Shown here: one piece after another, positions 25,563-34,199 of the stretch
How the letters are laid out: each line of letters starts with the position of its first letter
How positions within the stretch are numbered: position 1 is the first letter of the stretch
Source: Labilibaculum filiforme
GTDB taxonomy: Bacteria > Bacteroidota > Bacteroidia > Bacteroidales > Marinifilaceae
DNA: 64,000 nucleotides
Reading direction: 5' to 3'
NCBI RefSeq assembly: GCF_002843315.1
Contig: NZ_MVDD01000013.1
Coordinates: 56,774-120,773, forward strand
Position numbers and translations under genes: made by a program
The notes under the pieces: generated by a model
What the model saw: only the letters and a program-made list of their open reading frames with translations
Database searches by the model: none
Told to the model about the DNA's origin: nothing

Positions 25563-27782
25563 TTATTCAATAGTTAGGCGAAGCCCTAAATAAAATTTTC
25601 TTTCTTGAATTGGTCCCCAAATCATAGAAGCATCAAAGTATTCTCCAAAAGGTTCTTCAGCGCCAATAATGGGATTCTTTTGAGTGTAATTTCCAAGGTT
25701 TTCAGCACCTAAATACAATTCCCAAATACGAAAACGCTTTGTAATTTGTGCATTTAGTAATGCATAGGCCGGTGATTTTTCTCTTCGTTGAAAATCATTT
25801 GGATTATCTTGAGTAGATGGAATTCTCATGTCACCGTTAAATTGAGTTGTGAAATCGAATTGCCACTTATTAAAGTTGGTTGCGTACGAAAAGTTAACTA
25901 AACCTTTGAAACGATTCACGTATGGAACCTTTCTGAACTCATTATTGATATCTGCCTTAACATCCGAGAAGCGAATTGCCGTTGTTACATCTAATCGTTC
26001 AATTGGTTCAAATTTGATCTCAGCCTGATAGTTGTTGGCCCAGGATTTTCCATCTAAATTGTAAAATTTAACACTGTTTACGCTATTATCAAGATCAACC
26101 ATTACTTGATTATCGAATGTGGTTCGGTAAAAGTCAGTAGCAAGAGTAAATTCTTTTCCAAACAAGTTAAAATACTGAGTAAAGCTTAGGCCAAAGTTCC
26201 ACGCTTTTTCTTGTTGTAAATTGTCTGCTATCTCGAATGATCGGCTCGAAGCTAGTAAAAAACTGTTTTCAGCAATAGGATTTGAAGTTCGTCTGCCACT
26301 GCCACCAGCGATACGAACTGTCGATTTTGGTGCAAATTGATATCTAAAATGTATACGTGGTGTTACAAAACCACCGAAGATATTGTGATCATCGTATCGT
26401 AAGCCTGTTTGCAGCGTAATTTGATCATTAGGAAGCCATGTGTATTCCATATAAGCACCAGCAATTTTTTCGGTGCGGTTGGTTCCTAAATCATCGCCAG
26501 ATAAATAATCGTTAAAGTCATCGTAAATATACGATAGGCCAGTAGTATACTTGTGTTTTAAATTCCCGATATAGGATTGAAATAGCAAATTGGCATAAAA
26601 ATATTTCTGATCGGCATTGTAAGTTCTTAAGCCATAAAAGGAATTTTGCTCGTGCGATGAAAAATTTGTTATTAATGCAATGCTCTTATCATCATTTTTA
26701 GGGAATAAGTATCCAATTTTTGCAAATGCTTCATATCGGCGTGTGTCAATATTTATTCGGTAGGCATTGTTGGTATCATTCGGAAGGTTCGTTTTATAGC
26801 CTTTTTGACCACCAATTCGTTGTTCGTCGATGAATTTTACGCCAAATTGAGTTTTAAAAGTCTTACTAACTTCCCAATTCCATCTATTCACAAAATTGTA
26901 TTGAGTCACCATTGGATCATCTAAAAAATGATCATGATTCATATCAATTTCTTTATCATTATCCTGAATATGAGCAAGAATAGACGTTGATAGTTTTGGT
27001 GAAAACTTCACAGAAGTAATCGCATTAACCTCGGACATACCCATGCTATTTGCATAAGTATTTAGATAAAATTTTGGTGATTGTTGAGGTTTTTGATATT
27101 CAATATTGATTTGTCCTGTTATTGACTCAAAACCATTAATAACAGATCCAACTCCTTTCGACACTTGTATGGATTCCATCCAAGGTCCAGGAACATATAC
27201 CATTCCATAAACAGATGCTAATCCTTTAAAATTTGGATTTTTTTCTGTCATCATTTCGATATATTTTCCTGTTAGTCCAAGCAGTTTAATCGATTTTGCA
27301 CCTGTTGCTGCATCGGCGTAAGATACATCTACCGAAGCATTGGTTTCAAAACTTTCTGAAAGATTACAACATGCAGCTTTACAAAGTTCGGCACCAGTGA
27401 TGCTTTGCGATTGTATCGGATTATCACGATCGAGCACGGTACCAAGCTTTCTTTTAGAAATAACAACTTCGTTTAGTGCTATATTCGGAACCAAAGTAGC
27501 TATAATTTCATTTTCGTATGATTCATTAATTATAAGTTCCTGAGAAGTATATCCAACAAATTGAATTACCAAAATGTTCGATTTATTGGTGGTGTTGATT
27601 TCAAATTTACCCTTGCCGTCGGTTGCAGTTCCAATATTGGTGTTTTTCCAAAATACGGAAGCTCCAGGCAAAGGAAGAATCTCTCCTGTCGATGATTTTT
27701 CAATAACCTTACCTTTCATAAGATCTGCAAAAGAAAATAGCGGAAGAAGAGAGAGGAATAGTATTAGTATTCTAGTTTTCAT
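25563..27782 (-). CDS. TonB-dependent receptor, probably for copper or another metal
   Basis: The 739-residue outer-membrane protein has a signal peptide, a carboxypeptidase-regulatory-like domain (about 22-105), a plug domain with TGKYIEMMTEKNPNFKGLASVYGMVYVPGPWMESIQV, and a beta-barrel ending in an aromatic-rich strand (FYLGLRLTIE). A Cys pair in KAACCNLSESFETN near residue 136 is typical of the Bacteroidota receptor group found beside HMA and Cys/His-rich proteins. Here an HMA protein gene follows and a Cys/His-rich gene precedes, so copper uptake or sensing is the best guess. Its ATG (27780-27782) lies exactly at the end of two tandem hairpin repeats. Confidence 0.87.
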   Translation of the reverse strand: MKTRILILFLSLLPLFSFADLMKGKVIEKSSTGEILPLPGASVFWKNTNIGTATDGKGKFEINTTNKSNILVIQFVGYTSQELIINESYENEIIATLVPNIALNEVVISKRKLGTVLDRDNPIQSQSITGAELCKAACCNLSESFETNASVDVSYADAATGAKSIKLLGLTGKYIEMMTEKNPNFKGLASVYGMVYVPGPWMESIQVSKGVGSVINGFESITGQINIEYQKPQQSPKFYLNTYANSMGMSEVNAITSVKFSPKLSTSILAHIQDNDKEIDMNHDHFLDDPMVTQYNFVNRWNWEVSKTFKTQFGVKFIDEQRIGGQKGYKTNLPNDTNNAYRINIDTRRYEAFAKIGYLFPKNDDKSIALITNFSSHEQNSFYGLRTYNADQKYFYANLLFQSYIGNLKHKYTTGLSYIYDDFNDYLSGDDLGTNRTEKIAGAYMEYTWLPNDQITLQTGLRYDDHNIFGGFVTPRIHFRYQFAPKSTVRIAGGSGRRTSNPIAENSFLLASSRSFEIADNLQQEKAWNFGLSFTQYFNLFGKEFTLATDFYRTTFDNQVMVDLDNSVNSVKFYNLDGKSWANNYQAEIKFEPIERLDVTTAIRFSDVKADINNEFRKVPYVNRFKGLVNFSYATNFNKWQFDFTTQFNGDMRIPSTQDNPNDFQRREKSPAYALLNAQITKRFRIWELYLGAENLGNYTQKNPIIGAEEPFGEYFDASMIWGPIQERKFYLGLRLTIE

Positions 27783-27785
27783 ATG

Positions 27786-27977
27786 ATTATAATTTGTTTT
27801 TTAGTTGCCATATGGAACTTACCATGCTGGAATAATCATCTCTCTGTGTGTAGAAAGCTTTGTACATGGACGTTTCATATGATTATAATTTGTTTTTTAG
27901 TTGCCATATGGAACTTACCATGCTGGAATAATCATCTCCCTGTGTGTAGAAAGCTTTATACATGGACGTTTCATATA
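27786..27977 (-). repeat. Start-codon-linked hairpin repeat, tandem copies B and C (2 x 96 bp)
   Basis: On the minus strand two head-to-tail units (27977-27882 and 27881-27786) lead into the ATG of the TonB receptor. They belong to the same family as 16430-16524 but to the subtype with GTATAAAGCTTTC in the upper arm. The two copies differ at only a few positions. Reading the opposite strand gives a repeated peptide frame, which is an artefact of the duplication. Confidence 0.92.
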
Positions 27978-28110
27978 GTTGCATTTAGGAATAAGAGAAT
28001 GCATAGCTATGCTGTTCTTATCCAAATGAGAATAAAAAATAATAATTGTAATAATTTGAAAGAGATCTTAAAAAAAAGTCTCTAATGTAAAGGGGAGATG
28101 TACTGGGAAA

Positions 28111-28557
28111 TCAACAACGATAGGTACAGAGTAGGTTTAGATCCGTTTCTGAATTTGGTAGAAGATAAAATGCAGTTTGTTCTGTATCTTTTGCTTCCGA
28201 TAATAATACTAATAGTTTAATACTCTGGCAGATGAAAAGAATAGTCTCGTTTGCCAATGGAGCTTTATTTTGCTTTGTTATCGTGGTTGTTGGGTTGTTT
28301 TTCAGATAAATAAGCTGATAATCACAGCAATAACTGTCGTGTTCACAGTCTGTAGTTATATCTGAACAATTGTGTGCATGATCGTGATTACAGGAACAAT
28401 CATTTTGATCTGACTCAGGAGAATCGTTTTGTGTCAGTTGAATAGTTGAATGATTACAAGAAGAACAACTGTGCTTAAGAAGATGAATACCACAAAATCC
28501 TGCAAGGTAGAATACCAGCAGAACTATAGATATGATATTTTTAACTGTTTGTTTCAT
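28111..28557 (-). CDS. Cys/His-rich small exported protein (HYC_CC_PP-like)
   Basis: The 148-residue protein has one N-terminal hydrophobic segment (IISIVLLVFYLAGFCGIHLL), then clusters of Cys and His: KHSCSSCNHS, CSCNHDHAHNC, DCEHDSYCCDYQ. This pattern matches short Bacteroidota proteins that precede metal-type TonB receptors. It likely binds copper or zinc in the periplasm or signals metal state. It lies upstream of the TonB receptor on the same strand; the region between them holds the repeat pair and no gene I can support. The family name is a pattern-based guess. Confidence 0.7.
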   Translation of the reverse strand: MKQTVKNIISIVLLVFYLAGFCGIHLLKHSCSSCNHSTIQLTQNDSPESDQNDCSCNHDHAHNCSDITTDCEHDSYCCDYQLIYLKNNPTTTITKQNKAPLANETILFICQSIKLLVLLSEAKDTEQTAFYLLPNSETDLNLLCTYRC

Positions 28558-28699
28558 CTTGGGTTGTTATACTAAAGACAAGCATTCCTGCAAAATGGGT
28601 GAATCAATAGTGAAATATTTATATTAAAATTTGTTAAAATGGATTGAAACAAATGTAAGTAGGAATCTGCTAATATCATATTAAAAAAAATATTTTAAC

Positions 28700-28730
28700 A
28701 AAAAAATAACCGAATCCATTGGGTTCGGCT
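28700..28730 (-). terminator. Terminator after the cytochrome b gene
   Basis: On the minus strand AGCCGAACCC and GGATTCGGTT form a stem followed by ATTTTTTTG. It lies just downstream of the cytochrome b stop codon at 28754. Confidence 0.8.
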
Positions 28731-28753
28731 ATTTATTTACTGTTCGTAATATA

Positions 28754-29368
28754 TTAATGCCAACCAGTTATCATGCTTTTAAAATTATTACTAATAGAGC
28801 TTCCTATTGTACAAACATACACATGGATAAATAAGAAAAGAGATAATACAAACCCAATAATTACATGCACCATTGCAGTTAGTAACAGTCCACTAAAACC
28901 AAATACTTGGGGAATAATAATTTCGGGAAAAAGCATTGCCATTCCACTAATTATAATTATTGGGAATCCAACATACATAGCAATAGCGTAGATAAAACGT
29001 TGCATGGGATTAAACTTGTTCTCTGCAGTAATAGGATAGGGCGCATTTTGTTTCTTAAACATTCCAAAAAGATAGTATATCGATTGGTTGTATATTCTAG
29101 TAAACAAGCCTTTGCTTTTCATTTTGTACTGTTTTCCGTTGGATGTAAACAAATTTCCAAAAATAAAAAGTAGGTAATTAATGCTTATTAGTATGCCACA
29201 AAGATTGTGAAGTTCAACAGATAGTTCGAAGGAAATTAATAAAGGATTCTCGGGATTTGAATATTGCATACTAATTCCAGATATCAGTAATGTAATAAAA
29301 AGGACTGCATTTATCCAGTGCCAAATACGAATCCAAATTGGATATAAATATAGTTTTTCGCTTGCCAT
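28754..29368 (-). CDS. Membrane cytochrome b (di-haem b561/FdnI-like)
   Basis: Starting at the ATG at 29366-29368 the protein has about 204 residues and begins MASEKLYLYPIWIRIWHWINAVLF; a longer frame upstream overlaps the preceding gene and is less likely. Four membrane segments and His residues in RIWHWINAV, SVELHNLCG, TAMVHVIIG and LFIHVYVC are as in the cytochrome b subunits of formate dehydrogenase, thiosulfate reductase and related complexes. The upstream gene, one base apart, encodes a seven-haem cytochrome c with a membrane tail, so the two probably form a quinol-cytochrome electron transfer module between membrane and periplasm. Confidence 0.85.
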   Translation of the reverse strand: MASEKLYLYPIWIRIWHWINAVLFITLLISGISMQYSNPENPLLISFELSVELHNLCGILISINYLLFIFGNLFTSNGKQYKMKSKGLFTRIYNQSIYYLFGMFKKQNAPYPITAENKFNPMQRFIYAIAMYVGFPIIIISGMAMLFPEIIIPQVFGFSGLLLTAMVHVIIGFVLSLFLFIHVYVCTIGSSISNNFKSMITGWH

Positions 29369-29369
29369 A

Positions 29370-30323
29370 TTATTTACGTTTAAAGATTCGAAATAGTGTG
29401 TGGATAAAAATTCCAGTAAGAACCAGTCCAAAAATAATTACACTTAATATATTCAAATACTGATTACGGTTTGCACCTATTACATACGACTCATTAAGAA
29501 TTACCGCATTAATAAAACCACCGCTTTTGCGTGATTCTAAACTTTTGTACTTGTAAAGGCTAGCCATTAAATGCGAGTTTTCGGAATGGCATTTAGTACA
29601 TTTCCTAATGGCATCTTCTTTGGGCATAACAACGTGGCTTACCAGAAGACTATCACTAAGTTGTGTGTGACATTCAATACATCTAACATTTTTAAAATGG
29701 AGCTCTTGATTTGGTAACCAGCTGTGAGATTTTAGAATGTTAATACTCTCTCTCTCGGTAAGTAATTCAAACTGACTTACATCAGCATGACATTTTAAAC
29801 AAATATTATTGTCATAAGTAACGGTTTCGGAAATTTTTCCACCTTTACTGGCTTGTGTTTTGTAGGAATGAGGATTATGACAACTCCAGCAATTAAAAGC
29901 ATCAGGAGCTCGATTGTAATGCATGCTCTCGTAAAATGCTTCTTCAATTTCATCGAAATGAAATTTTGCATATTCAGGATCACCACCATGACAATCATTA
30001 CAGGCATACATCAATTCCATTCTTAAATTGCCTGCATGCGGAAATGTTTCGTATTCCGGAGAATGACAATCGGTACACTTGAACATTCCATGGTTCGACT
30101 GAGCATATGCAATGGTATCTATTAGTCTGTTTTCGCACATGGCTTCCTTTATTTCAATGCCAAAATCTTCATTCATATATTTGAATGTGTGATTTCCGTG
30201 ACAAGAAAGACATTTTTGATTTTCTGGTTGATTTTCGTTAATGGCATCCTGCCCGAAACCAAAAGAAACAGTGCAAAGGAAACCAGTAATCAGAAATAGA
30301 TATTTAAAAATGTTTTGCTTCAT
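29370..30323 (-). CDS. Seven-haem c-type cytochrome with C-terminal membrane anchor
   Basis: From the ATG at 30323 (MKQNIFKYLFLITGFLCTVSFGFGQ, a good signal peptide; an earlier ATG at 30347 would spoil it) the protein has about 317 residues. Seven CXXCH sites are visible: CLSCH, CTDCH, CNDCH, CWSCH, CLKCH, CIECH and CTKCH. A single membrane helix (YLNILSVIIFGLVLTGIFIHTLF) ends the chain. It is a periplasmic membrane-anchored electron carrier, with the cytochrome b gene right behind it. The terminal acceptor is unknown; no catalytic reductase gene is in this operon. Confidence 0.87.
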   Translation of the reverse strand: MKQNIFKYLFLITGFLCTVSFGFGQDAINENQPENQKCLSCHGNHTFKYMNEDFGIEIKEAMCENRLIDTIAYAQSNHGMFKCTDCHSPEYETFPHAGNLRMELMYACNDCHGGDPEYAKFHFDEIEEAFYESMHYNRAPDAFNCWSCHNPHSYKTQASKGGKISETVTYDNNICLKCHADVSQFELLTERESINILKSHSWLPNQELHFKNVRCIECHTQLSDSLLVSHVVMPKEDAIRKCTKCHSENSHLMASLYKYKSLESRKSGGFINAVILNESYVIGANRNQYLNILSVIIFGLVLTGIFIHTLFRIFKRK

Positions 30324-30370
30324 TCTTAAAAGATTAAGTGTTTGCAATATGGTTTTTATCGATTGTCAGA

Positions 30371-30398
30371 AAAAAAGGGTATAAATTTATTATACCCT
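30371..30398 (-). terminator. Terminator between the two cytochrome operons
   Basis: On the minus strand AGGGTATA ATAAATT TATACCCT followed by TTTTTTC ends the upstream cytochrome c operon 22 bases after its stop codon. The seven-haem gene therefore probably has its own promoter in the 50 bases that follow. Confidence 0.85.
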
Positions 30399-30419
30399 TA
30401 AATTTTGCTTGAGTAGGTG

Positions 30420-30827
30420 CTATTTTTTAAAAGTACGCATGTAATTTACTACTGCCCATCTTTCCTTTTTACTAGGAATTTTAGTTTCATAGTTTGGCAT
30501 TTCATCTCTTCCAAAAATAGATTTATACATTATTTCACCATCTGTTTGAGCATGAAATTCAGCACTTGCAAAATCGCCAGGGAATGTTTTTAGACGAGCA
30601 GCTTTTGGTCCATCTCCTAATCCTGCATTTCCATGACAAGAACGGCAATGCTTCATATAAACCATTTTTCCCGTGTTCACGCCAGCAGCATCTTTCGCTA
30701 AAGGATTTTCCATACTTTTGTACTCAGCAGGAACTTCCCATACTGCAGCTTTTTTTTGTTGTTGTACCGTAAAGGCAAATCCAATGGTCGCAATTGCGAT
30801 AAGAATTAAAAATTTCATCTTTTTCAT
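30420..30827 (-). CDS. Mono-haem cytochrome c
   Basis: The 135-residue protein has a signal peptide (MKKMKFLILIAIATIGFAFTV) and one haem site, CRSCHG, with the distal Met probably in DEMPNYETKIPSKKERWAVVNYMRTF, the usual class I cytochrome c ending. It is a small periplasmic electron carrier. It is the last gene of the minus-strand group that starts at 32150 and is closed by the terminator at 30371-30398. Confidence 0.88.
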   Translation of the reverse strand: MKKMKFLILIAIATIGFAFTVQQQKKAAVWEVPAEYKSMENPLAKDAAGVNTGKMVYMKHCRSCHGNAGLGDGPKAARLKTFPGDFASAEFHAQTDGEIMYKSIFGRDEMPNYETKIPSKKERWAVVNYMRTFKK

Positions 30828-30855
30828 AAGTTATTTCTTTTTTTAAGAGAATTAA

Positions 30856-31770
30856 TTAGAATCTTACTAGAATATTAAATCCAACAAGAAAATCTCCATC
30901 TCCAATTTTGTTTTTATTGTATAAAATGTTTCTTTGTGGAGTAATTCCCTCGTAGTTCGACATAAACACTTGAAACACATGAGTACTAGTGCCAATTTCC
31001 ATACCAAAAGTTAAGTTGGCTTCAGGATCTGTTTGATCTGAATTGGTATATTCTCTCATATCATCAATATTTAAAGGTTGATCGTATTCGAAAAACACCG
31101 ACATTGATGGGGTTACTTTTGCTCTACCAGAAAGAGTTAAAGCTATTTTATCATGTTCAACAAGTGAATCTGTTTTATTAAAATGGGTAAAGCTAGGAGC
31201 AAATTGCAGAGATATTTTATCATTAAATTTGTGTGCTACAATTATTTGCGAGAAATATCCAAGCCTATCCGAAAATGCGTAGTCGTTTCCAAATACAAGC
31301 TTATCTTGGGAGTTAATAGAAAGGTTTCCATATAAAGCCACCGAAACAGGTATCGAATTCGATTCTGTTTGGGTAAAAACCCGGTATTTTCCTTGAAATT
31401 CCTGTAGCTTAAATTCTTTTGTATAACCATAACCAAGCATAAATTTTGGGGTGATACCATAATTTAAGCCCATTCGAATGTTCGATGTGGCGTAAATACC
31501 AAAAACATCTTCTAATCCATTTTCAATTAACCCAAAACGATGTTGGATGTGCATTTCAAATTCGCCAGCATATGGTGTTACTGTTGTTTGGGTTTCTCCA
31601 AGCAAACCAGTTTCAAAAGTCCCGGCAACCGGATCGTTTGCAAATTCATCTTCTTGAGCAAAACAACTTTGTGATGCACTTAAAATAAGAATAAGAAGAA
31701 AAGAAAGGGAAATTAATCCTGAAAATGCAATCTTCATAAATTTCTGAATTGTATATTTAGATCTTAGCAT
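30856..31770 (-). CDS. DUF5777-type outer-membrane beta-barrel protein
   Basis: The 304-residue protein has a signal peptide (SGLISLSFLLILILSASQSCFAQ) and a barrel pattern with alternating polar and hydrophobic residues ending in GDFLVGFNILVRF. The segment ETQTTVTPYAGEFEMHIQHRFG followed by NIRMGLNYGITPKFMLGYGY is typical of DUF5777 barrels in Bacteroidota. The start may be 31770 or the internal ATG at 31737 (MKIAFSG). It lies between two cytochrome genes, so it may place or accompany the electron carriers at the outer membrane; no function is known. Confidence 0.75.
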   Translation of the reverse strand: MLRSKYTIQKFMKIAFSGLISLSFLLILILSASQSCFAQEDEFANDPVAGTFETGLLGETQTTVTPYAGEFEMHIQHRFGLIENGLEDVFGIYATSNIRMGLNYGITPKFMLGYGYTKEFKLQEFQGKYRVFTQTESNSIPVSVALYGNLSINSQDKLVFGNDYAFSDRLGYFSQIIVAHKFNDKISLQFAPSFTHFNKTDSLVEHDKIALTLSGRAKVTPSMSVFFEYDQPLNIDDMREYTNSDQTDPEANLTFGMEIGTSTHVFQVFMSNYEGITPQRNILYNKNKIGDGDFLVGFNILVRF

Positions 31771-31781
31771 AGTGTATAGTT

Positions 31782-32150
31782 TTAGTTGTCGTTAGCTCCT
31801 CTGGTGATCCACTCAAGTAGTAATTGTTTTTCGGTTGCCGAAGCTCGGGTACTATGAGATCCTTCCAAAAGGACTTTATAAATTTCACTGTTTTCAGGAT
31901 TATCTGTATCGATATATCCGTTTGTTAATGCATTGTAGGCATTAGATGCTCTAAGATCTGGATTAATTCCACCATCATGGCAATTGATGCAATTCGAAGT
32001 AAATATAGGAACGATATCAGCACTAAAGGAGATTTCCTGATCTGGTGGAATCACTATTTGATCCACTTCAATGGTATCGTATTCGCATGAAACAAAACAC
32101 AGAGTTGTCAGGAAAACCAGTAAAAGACTTACTAAGTTGTTCTTTTGCAT
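31782..32150 (-). CDS. Mono-haem cytochrome c-like lipoprotein
   Basis: The 122-residue protein has a lipoprotein signal (LLLVFLTTLCFVSC, acylated Cys in SCEYD) and one haem motif CINCHDGG. The core SADIVPIFTSNCINCHDGGINPDLRASNAYNAL is the Bacteroidota cytochrome-like domain seen in many outer-membrane lipoproteins. It is the first gene of the operon running to 30420, divergent from the Crp/Fnr gene, which is a likely regulator. Confidence 0.82.
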   Translation of the reverse strand: MQKNNLVSLLLVFLTTLCFVSCEYDTIEVDQIVIPPDQEISFSADIVPIFTSNCINCHDGGINPDLRASNAYNALTNGYIDTDNPENSEIYKVLLEGSHSTRASATEKQLLLEWITRGANDN

Positions 32151-32476
32151 AGTATTGAGGTTTTAAATTTAAGTACAAATTTGCGTCGACGATGAAATAC
32201 ACCTTCTTCACTAAAGATAAATATTTGCCTTTACCGCATTGGTATTGACACACCGAGATTTATTTTATCAAAAAAAGGAATTTGTCTAATTCAAATCGAT
32301 ATTTATCAGTCTTTTACTAGGCTTATCGCAGTCTTTTCATTATATTGAATAGTGTTTTGAAACTAACACAAGCGTTTCCAGACAATAATTGCTTAAAATA
32401 GACTATTTATTTTTTTGATGTTTGAAAATAAATTTGAGAAATCACTACTAATTGTACCCTATATCTCTAAATTATT
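32151..32476. other. Divergent regulatory region between cytochrome operon and Crp/Fnr gene
   Basis: 326 AT-rich bases with no gene. It must hold both promoters. One possible operator, ATTTG-N7-CAAAT, is at 32280-32296. Confidence 0.6.
32280..32296. promoter_or_regulatory. Possible operator ATTTG-N7-CAAAT
   Basis: ATTTGTCTAATTCAAAT is a 5-base inverted repeat near the middle of the divergent region. It is similar to, but not the same as, an FNR/Crp half-site pair (TTGAT-N4-ATCAA). It could be bound by the neighbouring regulator; this is a weak call. Confidence 0.25.
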
Positions 32477-33181
32477 ATGGCTAAATTTTCAAAAACAGAG
32501 AATTGTAAAAATTGTATTGATTGCAATAATCGAATTCCAATGTTAAGTATTCTCTCTAAACAAGAACTTACTGAATTGAACGAAAGTAGATTTGAAGTAA
32601 AGTTTAAAACCGGAGAAACAATTTTTAAACAAGGAACTTCGGCAACTCATCTATTGATTTTAACAACCGGATTGGCTAAATTGTACGTAGAGGGAGTTCA
32701 GGATAAACAGCTGATAATTAGAATAATAAAACCATGGGAGATTATTGGGCAAGCTTCTTTGTATTTCGATAATCGACATCATTATTCCATTGCGGCACTT
32801 GATAATACAACTGCCTGTTTTATCGAAATAGATGCATTTAAAAAAGTAATTCAGACAAATCCACTTTTTGCCGAAGAATTTATTAAAAATTGTACGCAAA
32901 AAGGAATTTTTTCTTTTGAAAAAATGGTGAGTTTATCGCAAAAGCAAATGCATGGTCGTATTGCTGATGGACTAATCTACCTTGCGAGTAAAGTGTACGA
33001 AGACCTAAATTTTGATCTGCATCTATCAAGACAAGATGTTGCTGATCTTACTGGTATGTCGAAGGATAGTGCCATAAGAATTTTGAAAGAGTTTCATAAC
33101 GAAGGCATAATCGATTTAGATGGTAGAAAACTAAAAATACTCAATTCCAAACAATTGGAACGAATTAGCGAAACAGGCTGA
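32477..33181 (+). CDS. Crp/Fnr family regulator with FNR-like cysteines
   Basis: The 234-residue protein has a cyclic-nucleotide-binding-like sensor domain (about 25-140) and a winged helix-turn-helix (LHLSRQDVADLTGMSKDSAIRILKEF, about 180-206). The N-terminus carries C10, C13 and C16 (NCKNCIDC). A fourth Cys, C114 in NTTACFIEIDAF, aligns with the position of the distant cluster ligand of E. coli FNR. It may therefore hold an oxygen-sensitive Fe-S cluster. It is divergent from a cytochrome operon, which fits control of anaerobic respiration. Ligand and targets are inferred. Confidence 0.85.
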   Translation: MAKFSKTENCKNCIDCNNRIPMLSILSKQELTELNESRFEVKFKTGETIFKQGTSATHLLILTTGLAKLYVEGVQDKQLIIRIIKPWEIIGQASLYFDNRHHYSIAALDNTTACFIEIDAFKKVIQTNPLFAEEFIKNCTQKGIFSFEKMVSLSQKQMHGRIADGLIYLASKVYEDLNFDLHLSRQDVADLTGMSKDSAIRILKEFHNEGIIDLDGRKLKILNSKQLERISETG

Positions 33182-33194
33182 GACAATAAAGGAA

Positions 33195-33220
33195 ACGAGA
33201 GGCAAAGACCTCTCGTTTTT
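33195..33220 (+). terminator. Terminator after the Crp/Fnr gene
   Basis: ACGAGAGG CAAAGA CCTCTCGT followed by TTTT. It reaches the stop codon of the convergent CobW-type gene. Confidence 0.88.
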
Positions 33221-34199
33221 AGTGGATATGTAATTCCTTTAAATTTCGTTCAATTACTTTTCGATTTAGTTGCTTTCCTATTATTACAATTTTACTTTCT
33301 TTTAATTCGCCAGTTTCCCAGCTTTTCCCAACGGTAGCTTGTATTTGAGTATGCACAGATTGAAGAATGATGCGTTTATCAACTCCTTGTAAATAAAGAA
33401 TTCCTTTAATTCTATAAATACTATCCTGATTAAACTTAAGAAAAGCATCTAACCACATTCCTAATTTCATCTGATCCATGGGAATGGTAGAGGTGTAGCA
33501 CATGTTCTCAATTCCATGCGTTAATTCGTTCGTACTATTAGAATTTATTTCAAGCCCCAATACAAACTGGTAAATTTTGCTCGGATCGTAAGAAAAAGAA
33601 TCCAACAAATTCATGTTTTTAGGTTTTGCAAAAACACATTCTTCAATTTTTGCAAATTGGTTAATTTTTTCGATCTCCGCTCTAACTAAGTTTGTTTTTT
33701 CGCGTCCAGCTAGATCGGTTTTATTTAGTAATATTTGGTCCGAAATAGCAATTTGTTTAGTCAGTACAATTTCTTTGTTAAGGATATGGGAAGCATTTGT
33801 AGCATCTACCAAACAGATTACGGCATCTAACTCAAATTCTTTTTTTATGAATGGATCAGTGATGAAAGAAGCAAGAATACCGCCAGGATCTGCAATTCCG
33901 GTAGTTTCAATTAATAGATGATTGAATTGATGATTGGATTGAATTAGATTTTGCAGTACAACATACAATTCATCATTTAAACTGCAACAAATACAGCCAT
34001 TACTTAATTCAAAAATATTTTCATTTTTTATATTTGTAACTAATTCAGAATCAATGTTTATTTCGCCAAATTCATTCTCTATAATCGCGAATTTTTTATC
34101 AGGATAACTTGATATTAGCTGATTAAGTAAGCTGGTTTTTCCTGTGCCTAGGAAGCCTGTAATAATTGTAACTGGAATTTTAGACATAATCATATTCAT
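33219..34199 (-). CDS. CobW/COG0523 family GTP-binding metallochaperone
   Basis: The 326-residue protein has the P-loop GFLGTGKT at 15-22, the Cys motif C69-x-C71-C72 in NGCICCSLNDE, the ETTGIADPGGI switch block and the NKTD base-specificity motif (LLNKTDLAG). These define the COG0523/CobW GTPases, which deliver Zn or other metals, or in some cases serve cobalt insertion into B12. No His-rich zinc loop is apparent. B12-dependent enzymes (IcmF, RdhA) are in the window but no cobalamin synthesis genes, so the metal cannot be assigned. The nitroreductase gene immediately upstream (no gap) is in the same operon. Confidence 0.83.
   Translation of the reverse strand: MNMIMSKIPVTIITGFLGTGKTSLLNQLISSYPDKKFAIIENEFGEINIDSELVTNIKNENIFELSNGCICCSLNDELYVVLQNLIQSNHQFNHLLIETTGIADPGGILASFITDPFIKKEFELDAVICLVDATNASHILNKEIVLTKQIAISDQILLNKTDLAGREKTNLVRAEIEKINQFAKIEECVFAKPKNMNLLDSFSYDPSKIYQFVLGLEINSNSTNELTHGIENMCYTSTIPMDQMKLGMWLDAFLKFNQDSIYRIKGILYLQGVDKRIILQSVHTQIQATVGKSWETGELKESKIVIIGKQLNRKVIERNLKELHIH

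Noticed and set aside
27783..28085. + strand frame with a tandemly repeated peptide (MIIICFLVAIWNLPCWNNH...)
   Set aside because: It is the reverse complement of the duplicated hairpin repeat in front of the TonB receptor; the repeat in the peptide is a product of the DNA duplication.
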